64,000 nt of DNA from NCBI RefSeq assembly GCF_902506095.1, contig NZ_LR733293.1, positions 3,780,264 through 3,844,263 of the forward strand, given 5' to 3'. Under the pieces are notes generated by a model. It did no database searches and was not told the origin of the DNA. It saw nothing but the letters and a program-made list of their open reading frames with translations. Source of the DNA: Arthrobacter sp. 9AX. Lineage in GTDB: Bacteria; Actinomycetota; Actinomycetes; Actinomycetales; Micrococcaceae. The translations under genes were made by a program, and so were the position numbers. This document shows, in pieces, positions 54,118-62,784 of this stretch (positions are counted from its first letter, which is position 1; each line of letters begins with the position of its first letter).

Positions 54118-54210
54118 GTTTCTGTCCCTCCGCGGCGCAGCAACCGCTGGTTTCCGGGTCCGGCCGCCGGCAGCCCCGGCGCTGCCCTATTCTGCCCACA
54201 ACGGGCAACA

Positions 54211-54250
54211 CAATGCCAGCCTCCGGGAGGGGGTCCAGAGGCTGGCATTG
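54211..54250 (-). terminator. Hairpin after the secreted-protein cluster
   Basis: CAATGCCAGCCTC (54211-54223) and GAGGCTGGCATTG (54238-54250) form a perfect 13-bp stem with a 14-nt loop, 14 bp past the stop codon of the last cluster gene. Confidence 0.7.
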
Positions 54251-54263
54251 GGCTGAAGGGGTG

Positions 54264-55529
54264 TTAGAACCTCGACGGCGCCGTTGGTTGCGCGCCCACA
54301 GCCTGGTTGCCATTCACGTCAGTCACGCCCGGCGGAGGCGCCACCGTCGGCGAACTCAAAGCGACATTGGTTTTGACGCTTCCGGTTCGCCCACCGAGAG
54401 TTATGGTCAGCGTCTGACTGGTGTTGTTCCAGGCGATCTTCGAGGTATTACTGCCGTTTCCTTGGAATGTCAAGATCCCCGAAGAGGCGTAACTCGTACC
54501 AAGCGAAACCGTCCCGATATTCAGCGTGCAGCCGGACCCGGTCCTGCTGACAGTTAGCTCTGTACCGGCAATTGTCACCACAATGTCTCCGTTGCCGGAC
54601 ATTTCCGCAGGGTTCTGGCCATTGAGCCAAGCACTGCAGATGGACGGCAGATTCATGGGCTTCGAGAACTGAATCGTGACTTGGTCGCCCTTTTCCACGG
54701 TGCCCGCCGTGTTTTGATTGACCAGCGCCACCTTAGCCGTCGGCATCACCGTGTCCTTGGTCGAGGTCGCGGTCCCGGCGACGCTGGGGTTCTCTGCCGC
54801 ATCCGTAGCCACGGCTGAGTAGCTGATAGTGCCGTCGGCGAACGTGGTCAGGTCGAAGTTCGGGGCCGTCCATTGGCCGGAGCCGTTGGCGGTCATCGTC
54901 TCGGATGAGGTGTGCACCGCGCCGGCGTCCTTGACCGTTACGGTCACCGACGATCCGACTTCCGCGGTGCCGCTGACCGGAACGCTGGCTGCGTTGGCGC
55001 TGTTGACGGTGGTGGGAACGCTGAGCGTAGGCGCAATCGGCGGCGTGGAATCGCCAGCGACTCCCCCGCTGCGTGCAGACTCAACGCCCGCCCACGCACC
55101 CAGGACCGGCGTGACGGTGTAGTACCAGGTCCCGGCCGGCAGGAAAGCTTCGGTGCACCCGAGGGCGGTAATGGTTCCCGCACAGCCGCCGGTGCCGCCA
55201 ACCTTGGTTCCGCCCGTGGCGGACAAGTACCGCGCAACGGTGTAGCCGGCAACCGGGCGGCCTTCCGCCGTCGTGCCCTGCCTCCAGGTGACCGACGCGG
55301 AACCGCCGGCCAGGGACGCGCCCGGGGCAGCTACCGCAGGGATGGAGTCGGCCCTGGTGGCACCGGCGTTGCTTCCCAGCGTTTGCCAGAAGGCGCTGGC
55401 TGCAGGACCGCCCCAGGAAATGACGACGGCGGCGGCCAGCACTCCGGCGAGGCGCGTGAGCTTACGCCTGCGAGGCTGGTTGCGCTGCCCGGGAGCATCC
55501 GGCTGCGGGGCCTGGTTGGTGTGGATCAT
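54264..55529 (-). CDS. Secreted protein with SipW/TasA-like signal region and Ig-like domains
   Basis: A 421-residue protein. A basic N-terminus (RNQPRRRKLTRLAG) and hydrophobic segment lead to ASAFWQTLGSNAGATRADS, the A-x-A-(F/Y)W-...-G-x-x-A pattern seen at SipW-type signal sites. The rest is beta-rich: a fibronectin-like part (about 60-150) and Ig-like units (about 150-260 and 270-400). Cysteine pairs are present. It is the last gene of a four-gene run, and its ATG overlaps the preceding stop codon by ATGA. The function is unknown; an extracellular fibre or surface layer is a guess. Confidence 0.78.
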   Translation of the reverse strand: MIHTNQAPQPDAPGQRNQPRRRKLTRLAGVLAAAVVISWGGPAASAFWQTLGSNAGATRADSIPAVAAPGASLAGGSASVTWRQGTTAEGRPVAGYTVARYLSATGGTKVGGTGGCAGTITALGCTEAFLPAGTWYYTVTPVLGAWAGVESARSGGVAGDSTPPIAPTLSVPTTVNSANAASVPVSGTAEVGSSVTVTVKDAGAVHTSSETMTANGSGQWTAPNFDLTTFADGTISYSAVATDAAENPSVAGTATSTKDTVMPTAKVALVNQNTAGTVEKGDQVTIQFSKPMNLPSICSAWLNGQNPAEMSGNGDIVVTIAGTELTVSRTGSGCTLNIGTVSLGTSYASSGILTFQGNGSNTSKIAWNNTSQTLTITLGGRTGSVKTNVALSSPTVAPPPGVTDVNGNQAVGAQPTAPSRF

Positions 55530-56029
55530 TTCCGGGCCTCCAAGGTGACGGGCAGGTTGAAGGTTGCACCCTGGCAGCCGGACGACGATGCGAGTGACAT
55601 GGCCGCCGCTCCAGGCAGAGTGATGAGCACGGAGGTGTTCGCGGCGATGGCGACAGCGGGCGCGAGTGGGGCTGCAGGGTCAACAAACGTCACGCCGGTG
55701 GTGATGCAGCCGGAATGGTTGGCGTCCGCCGTCGCGGTCCCATTGCCCCGGATGGCCTGCACCTTGACCGGGAAGCTGTTGGGGTTGAACGCCCGGACGG
55801 CAACATCGGCGGTGCCGCCCGGGACGAGACTGTTTTGCGTTCCGTCGCCGGCTACGAAGGCTACAGCTGTAACGGATTGCATGGTGCCGTTGACCGCCGA
55901 TCCTGAGCCTGCTCCTACGGTGGCCCAATAGGCGCAGGCTCCGCCGGCTCCAGTCGCCAGGCAAAGGCCGACGGCTGCTGCCGCTGACTTGGCAGCCAGC
56001 CGCCGGGTCTTTTTCGGTGTGAACGTCAT
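55526..56029 (-). CDS. Small secreted protein, ACAYWATVG signal type
   Basis: A 167-residue protein. The signal region ends ACAYWATVGAGSGSA, the same pattern as its neighbours. The mature part is a single beta-sandwich-like domain. It ends SSSGCQGATFNLPVTLEARK, and the Cys-(Lys/Gln)-Gly-Ala motif recurs at the C-termini of the 56031 and 56956 gene products. I do not recognise a named family. The gene is coupled to the next one by an ATGA overlap. Confidence 0.78.
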   Translation of the reverse strand: MTFTPKKTRRLAAKSAAAAVGLCLATGAGGACAYWATVGAGSGSAVNGTMQSVTAVAFVAGDGTQNSLVPGGTADVAVRAFNPNSFPVKVQAIRGNGTATADANHSGCITTGVTFVDPAAPLAPAVAIAANTSVLITLPGAAAMSLASSSGCQGATFNLPVTLEARK

Positions 56030-56030
56030 G

Positions 56031-56870
56031 TCAGTTCCCCTCCCCTGCTCCGGAGTAGGCGAGCTGGAGCCTGGCGCCCTTGCAGCCGTCCTGGTTCGAA
56101 GTGGTGTCCAGCATGGCGATCCGGGGCCACTGATTCTGCGAAAGCCCGAGCGATTGGAGCGTCGAGGTCCCCACCGGAGCCGTCAACGGATACTGGCCGC
56201 TGTAGTTGGTCACCACATAGTCGGCCGGGGTGCAGGAAAGTCCTGCCGCCACCGCAGCCTGGGTCCTGGTCACACTGGCAATGGAGACAGCCAGGCTGGA
56301 CAGCGCCAGGCCCTTGTTGTTGGGGTTTGTGATGGAAAGATTCAGCGGAATCGTGGCGCCGGGAGACAACGGCGTGCCCAGGTTCCCTGAGATGGTGAAG
56401 GTCTTTTTGGAGCCCTGGACAATGAGCTGGACTACGACGCCGGTGGCCTGGCTGGTGCCGGCCGCGGTGGCTATGGTCAGGTCGGTTTTGCCCTCGGGAG
56501 TGGTTGCCTGCGTCGCCACTGTCAGGGTGACTGTGGCGCTCTTCCCGGAGGCGAGCGTCACCGAGGCCGGTGCGAAGGCCGCCGTCGTACTGGCCGGAAG
56601 GCCGGACGCTGTGGGGGTGACGCTGCCGCTGTAGCCGCTGGCGGACGTCAGGGAGACAGTGTAGGTGGCGGTGCCGCCCTGGTCGGCCGTCCTGCTGGAG
56701 GGATTGACCTGGATGGTGACGCCTGTCTTGTTGCCCTGGTTCCCGCCCTGGCTGGCGGCGAAGATGGAGCCCGCCGAAACGAACATGACCAAAAGCCCCA
56801 GCAGCAGCACCCTCGCTGCTTTGGTGGTTCTTCGCATGGCTGTGCGGAAGCGCCCGGATGTGTTCTGCAC
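56031..56870 (-). CDS. Secreted protein with Ig-like domain and CKGA C-terminus
   Basis: A 279-residue protein counted from GTG 56870; ATG 56837 (MRRTTKAARVLLLG) is an equally good start. The signal is LLLGLLVMFVSAGSIFAAS. Residues 50-150 form an Ig-like repeat (VTIQVNPSSRTADQGGTATYTVSLTS in outline), and the last 120 residues are a domain like those of the flanking genes, ending NQDGCKGARLQLAYSG. It does not have the AYW motif of the other three. It lies 1 bp from the next start codon, so it is in the same operon. Confidence 0.75.
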   Translation of the reverse strand: MQNTSGRFRTAMRRTTKAARVLLLGLLVMFVSAGSIFAASQGGNQGNKTGVTIQVNPSSRTADQGGTATYTVSLTSASGYSGSVTPTASGLPASTTAAFAPASVTLASGKSATVTLTVATQATTPEGKTDLTIATAAGTSQATGVVVQLIVQGSKKTFTISGNLGTPLSPGATIPLNLSITNPNNKGLALSSLAVSIASVTRTQAAVAAGLSCTPADYVVTNYSGQYPLTAPVGTSTLQSLGLSQNQWPRIAMLDTTSNQDGCKGARLQLAYSGAGEGN

Positions 56871-56955
56871 GAAAAAGCCCTTCTGGCCTGGCTCGAACGG
56901 GAGGACGTGGAATTCGCCGGCGGGGAGGTGGTGTCCGTCCCCGCCGGCGACGTTG

Positions 56956-57414
56956 TTACAGGCTGCTGACGTTGATGGTCACAATGGCACCCTTGCAGGC
57001 GCTCTGGTCCACCTCTGCTTCGTCGTTGAACTTCAGGATGCCGCTGCCAACCGACGTGCCCGTCGAGTTCTTCGGCACGGTGGTGTTGCTCGTAACGGCG
57101 GTGACGCTGAACCACTCGGGCAGGCAGCCCCCGACGTTCGTGGCCACGCTGGCACTCAGGGCGCCCACCTTGGTGCTGGTGTTCGCATCGGAGTTGTCCG
57201 CCGTGTAGCCCACGGCAACGCTGCTCCCCGGGGTGAGTCCACCTTCAAAGTTCGCGTGCAGCGTGACGGTGCCGCCGCCACCAGAATTGGTCGCGGCACC
57301 GCTGCCCGAACCTGTGGTGGTCCAGTAGGCGTAGGCCGCTCCGCCGCCGCCGGCCACCAGGGCCAGTGCTCCGGCTGCTGCCAGGACCTTGTTTTTCTTC
57401 GTCATTTTGCGCAT
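56956..57414 (-). CDS. Small secreted protein, AYAYWTTTG signal type
   Basis: A 152-residue protein. ATG 57414 has AAAGGAG upstream. The signal region KKNKVLAAAGALALVAGGGG ends AYAYWTTTGSGSGAAT, close to the SipW-cognate signal pattern. The mature part is a beta-rich domain ending DQSACKGAIVTINVSSL. It is the first gene of the four-gene secreted cluster, and the 403-bp region upstream should carry the promoter. No signal peptidase gene is in the cluster. Confidence 0.8.
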   Translation of the reverse strand: MRKMTKKNKVLAAAGALALVAGGGGAAYAYWTTTGSGSGAATNSGGGGTVTLHANFEGGLTPGSSVAVGYTADNSDANTSTKVGALSASVATNVGGCLPEWFSVTAVTSNTTVPKNSTGTSVGSGILKFNDEAEVDQSACKGAIVTINVSSL

Positions 57415-57817
57415 GGGGGAGACTCCTTTGGCTGAGATAAGGGGCTGATCTGAGACGCACAGCCATAGGGAACCACTACGGGAACTTGCTTCCGGCTGAT
57501 CGATGACGCCCATACTTCCCGGCGCCGGGAGCGCAAACAACGCGTAGCGGTACTGGTCTTTTCGCAGCCGTGGCGGAACCGGCCTCTTGGATTGGGGGCT
57601 GAGTACTCAGTTTTCCGAGCAGTGCGCAACGTGCCGCGCCAGCGCCGAAAAGCGACGTTGCCACTGGCCAGAGCTGTATATACTTCTGGATATCGGTTTA
57701 GCAGCGGGCCGTTGGAAAGTTCGTCGAATCCAGCGACTTCAGCCGCCGGCTGCCCCTCCGGGTGGAAGGTGCGTGTCGCCGGCTCGTTTTGACCTGAGCG
57801 AATGGCACTAAGAAACC
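57415..57817. other. Divergent intergenic region, secreted cluster / GAF-ANTAR gene
   Basis: A 403-bp stretch without a convincing gene. It holds the perfect palindrome CTGAGTACTCAG (57599-57610) and an AT-rich block GTATATACTTCTGGATATC (57676-57694) that could give promoters on both strands (TTGCCA at 57658 with TATACT at 57679 on the plus strand, spacing 15). The leader of the secreted-protein operon could be over 200 nt long. I could not identify a known riboswitch in it. Confidence 0.5.
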
Positions 57818-58561
57818 GTGGCCAGCGAGTCAACTTCAAAAACCGATAACTCCATAACCGAGCACCTGCATGAACTCGTCCTCAACAGCTCCGATGTTGA
57901 GGACTTCCTTAACGAACTGGCGCAGGTCTCCGCCCGCAATCTTTCCGAGCCCGGCGACGAGATGCTGTGCGCCATCACCCTCTTGAGGCAGCGGAAGGCC
58001 GCAACGGTGGCCAGCAGCAGCCCGGCCGCCGAGGCCGTGGCGCGGCTTGAGTACGAGTTCAGCCAGACGCCCAGCATGGAGGCATCCACGTCCCAGGAGA
58101 CGGTTCACGTGCCGGACGTCCTTGATGACAACCGCTGGCCCGAATACTCTGCCTCGCTGTTGAGCGAGGGCGTCCGCTCCGTCCTTGCCGTACCCTTCCA
58201 GCTGGAGGGCGAGACCAAGGCGGCCCTGCTGCTGTACTCGGGCCGCCCCCACCGTTTTGAATCCCGCGTGCTCGAGTTTGCCGAGGACTTTGTCAGCCAG
58301 ACCTCCCTCGCGCTCAGGCTTGCAGTCCGCTTTGCCCACTACAGCGAAACCGCTGCGAACCTGCGGGCCACCTTGGAATCACGGACGGTCATCGACATGG
58401 CTGTGGGCATCATCATGGCGCAGAACAGGTGCAGCCAGCAGGACGCTTTCGAGATCCTCAAGACGGCATCCAGCACCCGGAATTCGAAACTTCATGAGGT
58501 GGCCACCGCGGTGGTCAACTCGCTTGGCCAGGGCCCTGCCCGCACGCACTACGACGGGTAG
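57818..58561 (+). CDS. GAF and ANTAR domain protein
   Basis: A 247-residue protein starting at GTG 57818. Residues 15-170 form a GAF domain (GVRSVLAVPFQLEGETKAALLLYS). Residues 180-240 form an ANTAR RNA-binding domain (LESRTVIDMAVGIIMAQNRCSQQDAFEILKTAS). ANTAR proteins bind paired hairpins in leader RNAs and prevent termination. The GAF domain should sense a small molecule or redox state. The divergent secreted cluster with its long leader is a possible target, which is only inferred. Confidence 0.9.
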   Translation: MASESTSKTDNSITEHLHELVLNSSDVEDFLNELAQVSARNLSEPGDEMLCAITLLRQRKAATVASSSPAAEAVARLEYEFSQTPSMEASTSQETVHVPDVLDDNRWPEYSASLLSEGVRSVLAVPFQLEGETKAALLLYSGRPHRFESRVLEFAEDFVSQTSLALRLAVRFAHYSETAANLRATLESRTVIDMAVGIIMAQNRCSQQDAFEILKTASSTRNSKLHEVATAVVNSLGQGPARTHYDG

Positions 58562-58654
58562 TGGTGACTGGCCGCATTGTCTTAATCCGCGCACTTCAGG
58601 CATGACGTCGCCGTGCACCGGTAGACTGATGCCAACTTTCGCCGGGGGGCTCCC

Positions 58655-59077
58655 ATGGAAAACACACGCGTCTGCCTGGTCGTTGAAGACAACGACGATA
58701 TCCGCGGACTGATTACTTTTGTCCTGAAACGCGCAGGATTCGAGGTCAGGGCCGTATCAACGGGCGCGGAGGGCATCGCCGCCGCGGCGGATCCCGCCGT
58801 CTCGCTGGTCACCCTGGACCTGGGCCTGCCGGACATGGACGGACACGTGGTGGCCCGCGCCGTCCGGGCACTGAGCAAGGCGCCCATCCTGTTCCTCACC
58901 GCCAGGTCTGAGAACGACGACGTCCTGGCAGGCATGGCCTCCGGCGCCGCCGCGTATCTCACCAAGCCCTTCCACCCCAAGGAATTGCAGGACCTGGCCG
59001 AGCAGCTCTGCCCTGCTCCCGTTGCATCGGCTCCGCTTTCACAGGTTCCACACATACCCGGCAAATCCCTCTGCTAG
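58655..59077 (+). CDS. Stand-alone response regulator receiver
   Basis: A 140-residue receiver domain without an output domain. The acidic pocket is VVEDNDD, the phosphorylated Asp is in TLDLGLPDMDG, the Thr is in FLTARSEN, and the Lys is in YLTKPFHP. After residue 120 there is a short unstructured tail. No histidine kinase gene is adjacent. It may act through protein contacts, for example with the GAF-ANTAR protein encoded just upstream. Confidence 0.9.
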   Translation: MENTRVCLVVEDNDDIRGLITFVLKRAGFEVRAVSTGAEGIAAAADPAVSLVTLDLGLPDMDGHVVARAVRALSKAPILFLTARSENDDVLAGMASGAAAYLTKPFHPKELQDLAEQLCPAPVASAPLSQVPHIPGKSLC

Positions 59078-59099
59078 TTTGCCTGCCTAGAAATGAGGA

Positions 59100-60083
59100 A
59101 TGACTCCTCAGCAGAACAAACCCGGTAAAGGCACCCGCTTCAGGCGCGCCGTCATTGCGGGGGCCGTTGCCCTCACCATTTCAGCCGGCGGCGCCACCGC
59201 CTGGGCCCTGGACCGTTTCGTCGTCCAGCACGTGGAGATCTCCGACGTCTCCGCCTACGAGGCCAGCCAGCCGGGCACCACCGCCGGCTCGTCCACCAGC
59301 ACGACGGCGGACACCGCCTCCACCAATGCCGTCACCACGGACACCTCTTACGTTTCCGATTCGTCCAACATCACCATCTCCACGGTGACCACCGGCAGCG
59401 GCGACAGCACCGTCACCTACTACGTAGCCGACGTCGTACTCGATGACGCCACCACCCTGAAGTCCGCCTTCGCCAACGACAGCTTCGGCGAGAACATCAC
59501 CGAAACCACGTCCGCCATCGCCGAAGCCAACAACGCGGTGTTCGCCATCAATGGCGACTACTACGGCTTCCGCGACACCGGCATCGTCATCCGCAACGGC
59601 GTGGTGTTCCGGGATGAAGGCGCCCGCCAGGGGCTCGCGTTCTACCGCGACGGAACGGTAAAGGTCTACGACGAAACCACTGCCACCGCGGAACAGCTGA
59701 TTGCCGACGGCGTCTGGAACACCCTCTCCTTCGGCCCGTCGCTGCTGGACAGCGGCGAGGTGGCCGCGGGCATCGAGGACGTTGAGGTGGACACCAACTT
59801 CGGCAACCACTCCATCCAGGGCGAACAGCCGCGCACCGCCGTCGGGATCATCGACGAGAACCACCTGGTGTTCGTGGTGGTGGACGGCCGCAGCCCCGGT
59901 TACAGCGCTGGCGTGACCATGACGGGCCTGGCAGAAATCATGCAGGGTCTGGGCGCCACCACTGCCTACAACATCGACGGCGGCGGCTCCTCCACCATGT
60001 ATTTCAACGGCAGCCTGGTCAACAACCCGTTGGGTGAAAACAAGGAACGCGGCACCTCCGACATCCTCTACATCGCGCAGTAG
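59100..60083 (+). CDS. Secreted phosphodiester glycosidase family protein
   Basis: A 327-residue protein. The signal anchor FRRAVIAGAVALTISAGGATAWAL is followed by a Ser/Thr-rich linker (55-90). The NAGPA-type domain (about 100-327) shows NNAVFAINGDYYGFRDTGIVIRNGV, GEQPRTAVGIIDENHLVFVVVDGR and the end YNIDGGGSSTMYFNG in outline. Such domains remove a phosphodiester-linked sugar in polysaccharides. It starts an envelope gene run. ATG 59100 has a GAGG very close, so the start may be leaderless. Confidence 0.85.
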   Translation: MTPQQNKPGKGTRFRRAVIAGAVALTISAGGATAWALDRFVVQHVEISDVSAYEASQPGTTAGSSTSTTADTASTNAVTTDTSYVSDSSNITISTVTTGSGDSTVTYYVADVVLDDATTLKSAFANDSFGENITETTSAIAEANNAVFAINGDYYGFRDTGIVIRNGVVFRDEGARQGLAFYRDGTVKVYDETTATAEQLIADGVWNTLSFGPSLLDSGEVAAGIEDVEVDTNFGNHSIQGEQPRTAVGIIDENHLVFVVVDGRSPGYSAGVTMTGLAEIMQGLGATTAYNIDGGGSSTMYFNGSLVNNPLGENKERGTSDILYIAQ

Positions 60084-60090
60084 GTCCGCC

Positions 60091-61185
60091 ATGATCATCC
60101 TGATCCCGGCCTATGAGCCGGACCAGCAGCTCCCCGCCCTGATCCGCAACATTCGCGACGCCGAACCGTGGGTTCCCATCCTTGTGGTGGATGACGGCAG
60201 CGGCCCGCAGTACCGGGACGTGTTCGACGGCGTCAGGGCACTCGGGTGCCACGTCATCAGTTACGGGGTCAACAGGGGAAAGGGCTCTGCCCTCAAGACC
60301 GGCTTCGGCTTTATCGCCGACAACTTCCCGGGCCACGACGTGGTCTGCGCCGACAGCGACGGCCAGCATACGGTGGTGGACATCCTTCGCGTGGCGGTGG
60401 CCCTGCGCGAGAACGAGGCAGGGCAAAACTGGGCCACCATGGTTCTGGGCAGCCGCGCCTTCACTGGCAACGTCCCGGCACGGAGCAGGCTCGGCAACAG
60501 CGCCACCAGGGCCCTGTTCACGCTGGCCACCGGCGAGCGCATACCCGATACCCAGACCGGCCTGCGAGGCTACCCCGCCGCGATGATTCCGTGGCTGAAG
60601 TCGGTCCGCGGCGACCGCTACGAGTACGAGCTGAACCTACTGCTGGAAGCCAGGAATGCCGGATACTCCATCCGGTCCATAGAGATTGCCACCGTCTACC
60701 TGGACCACAACTCCGGATCACATTTCCGGCCCGTTGCGGACTCCGTGCGGATCTACGCCCCGCTGTTGAAGTTCCTGGCATCATCGTTCACGGCCTTCCT
60801 GCTGGACACCGTCCTGTTCGTGGTGCTCACGCTGGTCATCGATTCGCTGCTGCTGGCTGTGCTCGGCGCCCGCGCGGTCAGCTCGGCGGTGAATTTCCTC
60901 GTCAACAGGAATGTGGTCTTCGAGCACGGCAGGGACAAACCGGCCGGTGCCACCGGGCTGCGCTACTTCAGCCTCGCTGCCGTGCTGCTGGCCGCCAATT
61001 TCGGCCTGATCTGGCTGCTCGAAGCCGCCGGGCTCGCCGCCCTGCCGGCCAAGATCCTCGCCGAGGTCATCCTGCTGGCGGGCAGCTTCACCATCCAGCA
61101 ACGCTGGCTCTTTGCCAGCAAAGCAGCCCCGGGCGCCGGGAAAACGGGGAATGAACTCCCGGCAAACTCTCATATTCGGGCCTAG
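60091..61185 (+). CDS. Family 2 glycosyltransferase fused to a GtrA-like membrane domain
   Basis: A 364-residue protein. Residues 1-220 are a GT2 domain (IILIPAYEPDQQLPALI, ILVVDDGSG, NRGKGSALKTGFGF, ADSDGQHTVVDI and the dolichol-phosphate-mannose-synthase-like QTGLRGYP). Residues 230-345 form four membrane helices of the GtrA type (FLLDTVLFVVLTLVIDSLLL and SSAVNFLVNRNVVF). It probably loads a sugar onto undecaprenyl phosphate and helps flip it. ATG 60091 is 7 nt after the previous stop codon, so they are in one operon. Confidence 0.9.
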   Translation: MIILIPAYEPDQQLPALIRNIRDAEPWVPILVVDDGSGPQYRDVFDGVRALGCHVISYGVNRGKGSALKTGFGFIADNFPGHDVVCADSDGQHTVVDILRVAVALRENEAGQNWATMVLGSRAFTGNVPARSRLGNSATRALFTLATGERIPDTQTGLRGYPAAMIPWLKSVRGDRYEYELNLLLEARNAGYSIRSIEIATVYLDHNSGSHFRPVADSVRIYAPLLKFLASSFTAFLLDTVLFVVLTLVIDSLLLAVLGARAVSSAVNFLVNRNVVFEHGRDKPAGATGLRYFSLAAVLLAANFGLIWLLEAAGLAALPAKILAEVILLAGSFTIQQRWLFASKAAPGAGKTGNELPANSHIRA

Positions 61186-61261
61186 GTTCCCGCACAGCGC
61201 CTGCACAGCTTGGGCCCGGAAAGTAAATACCAGCCCACCGAAACATATCCCGGAGAACCCC

Positions 61262-61936
61262 ATGAACTCACTGATTTTCATCCTCGCCGACCTCGCGGCC
61301 ATCAGCATCCTGACCTTCGCCCTCTACCTCCGCCGGCACCGCCGCCGCGACCTGGTGGTGTCCTACCTGGGCATGAACGTCGGCGTCCTGGCCGTGGCCA
61401 CCGCACTCTCCGGATCGGCCGCCGGTCTGGGCCTTGGACTGGGTCTCTTCGGCGTTTTGTCCATCATCCGGCTCCGCTCCACCGAGCTGGCACAGCATGA
61501 GGTGGCCTACTACTTCTCGGCGCTGGCACTCGGCCTGATCGCCGGACTGGGCATCGAGCCGCTCTGGCTGACCGGTTCGCTGATGGCCCTGATCGTGATG
61601 GTGATGTTTGTGGGAGACCACCCCCGCGTCCTGCCCGCCTACCGCCACCAGACAGTCATCCTGGACCGGGCCGTGGCCGAGGACGGCGAACTCTACGCCC
61701 GGCTCGAGGAAGTCCTGCACGGGAAGGTCCACTCCGCCACCATCCAGGAACTGGACCTGGTCAACGACAAAACCATTGTTGACGTCCGGTTCGCCTACTC
61801 CCCCGTAGCTTTCTCCGCCCAGCCGTCCATCCCCGCCATAACGGCGCCGGCACACCGTCTCACCGAGCCCACGCCAACCGAAGCTGCGCACACGGCGCCC
61901 GCTCCCCTGGCCCACTCCCAGGCAGGTGCCGCATGA
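61262..61936 (+). CDS. DUF4956 membrane protein
   Basis: A 224-residue protein; ATG 61262 follows GGAGAACCCC. Four to five membrane helices occupy residues 1-125 (LGLGLGLFGVLSIIRLRSTELAQHEVAYYFSALALGLIAGLG in outline, the family's GxxxIIRxR signature). A cytoplasmic ferredoxin-like tail follows at 130-185, then a Pro/Ala-rich end. DUF4956 proteins are nearly always next to VTC-type polyphosphate polymerases. The stop codon overlaps the VTC gene start by ATGA. Confidence 0.9.
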   Translation: MNSLIFILADLAAISILTFALYLRRHRRRDLVVSYLGMNVGVLAVATALSGSAAGLGLGLGLFGVLSIIRLRSTELAQHEVAYYFSALALGLIAGLGIEPLWLTGSLMALIVMVMFVGDHPRVLPAYRHQTVILDRAVAEDGELYARLEEVLHGKVHSATIQELDLVNDKTIVDVRFAYSPVAFSAQPSIPAITAPAHRLTEPTPTEAAHTAPAPLAHSQAGAA

Positions 61937-62718
61937 GTGCCCGCGGAACAGACGTTGTGGGCAATCTTCGCTTCCTTCCCCCGGTGGGGCTGGAGGAGCT
62001 CAACAGCGAAGCCGCACTCCAGACCCGCGTGGACCGGAAGTACGTGGTTCCCGCAAGGCTCGCCCGGCAACTCCTCGACTCCTTCCAGACGGGAGTTCGA
62101 ATCCTTGAGATGGACGGCTCCCGCAGCTTCGCTTACGACTCCGTGTACTTCGACACCGTCAACCTGGACAGCTACCTGCTGGCTGCCCACGGCCGGCGCC
62201 GGCGTTACAAGATCCGCACCAGGACGTATGTGGACAGCGCTGTGAGCTTCCTCGAAGTCAAGACCGAAGGTGCCCGCGAGGCCACCGTCAAGGAACGGAT
62301 TCCCTACCACCTGGCTGACCGCGCACGGCTCACCGACGTAGGCCTGGACTACGTCCGGGAAACGCTGACGGCCTCAGTGGGCGCGATGCCGCCCGGCCGG
62401 CTGGAACCGGTGCTGGAAACCAGGTACAAGCGGACCACCTTGTTCCTGCCGCAGTCCGGGAGCCGGGCCACCATCGACACCGATGTGACCTGGCAGCGCC
62501 CCGGCCAGCAGGCCTGGGTACTGGACGATGCGGTGATCCTCGAGACCAAGTCGGGCTCCACGGCCGGTCCCCTCGACCGGCATCTCTGGGCCCACGGCGT
62601 CCGGCCCTCACGGATCTCCAAGTTCGCCACCGGCATGGCGGCGCTCTGCCCCGACCTGCCCGCGAACCGCTGGAACCGGACGCTGCGCCGCAGCCTGGCC
62701 CTCCGCCCCGCAGCTTAA
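61933..62718 (+). CDS. VTC-domain polyphosphate polymerase family protein
   Basis: A 261-residue CYTH-like tunnel protein. It begins with LQTRVDRKYVVPARLARQLL, then SFAYDSVYFDTVNLDSYLLAAHGRRRRYKIRTRTY, FLEVKTEG, VLETRYKRTTLF and VILETKSGS, in outline. These are the alternating basic and acidic residues that line the VTC4-type tunnel. It may make polyphosphate from ATP at the membrane with the DUF4956 partner. It is translationally coupled to that gene. Confidence 0.9.
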   Translation: MSARGTDVVGNLRFLPPVGLEELNSEAALQTRVDRKYVVPARLARQLLDSFQTGVRILEMDGSRSFAYDSVYFDTVNLDSYLLAAHGRRRRYKIRTRTYVDSAVSFLEVKTEGAREATVKERIPYHLADRARLTDVGLDYVRETLTASVGAMPPGRLEPVLETRYKRTTLFLPQSGSRATIDTDVTWQRPGQQAWVLDDAVILETKSGSTAGPLDRHLWAHGVRPSRISKFATGMAALCPDLPANRWNRTLRRSLALRPAA

Positions 62719-62784
62719 CCCCCTCACCTACCCGATTAGTCCCCCTCCCACAGCTTCCCGACTTCCTCCAAAGGACCCCTTGCC

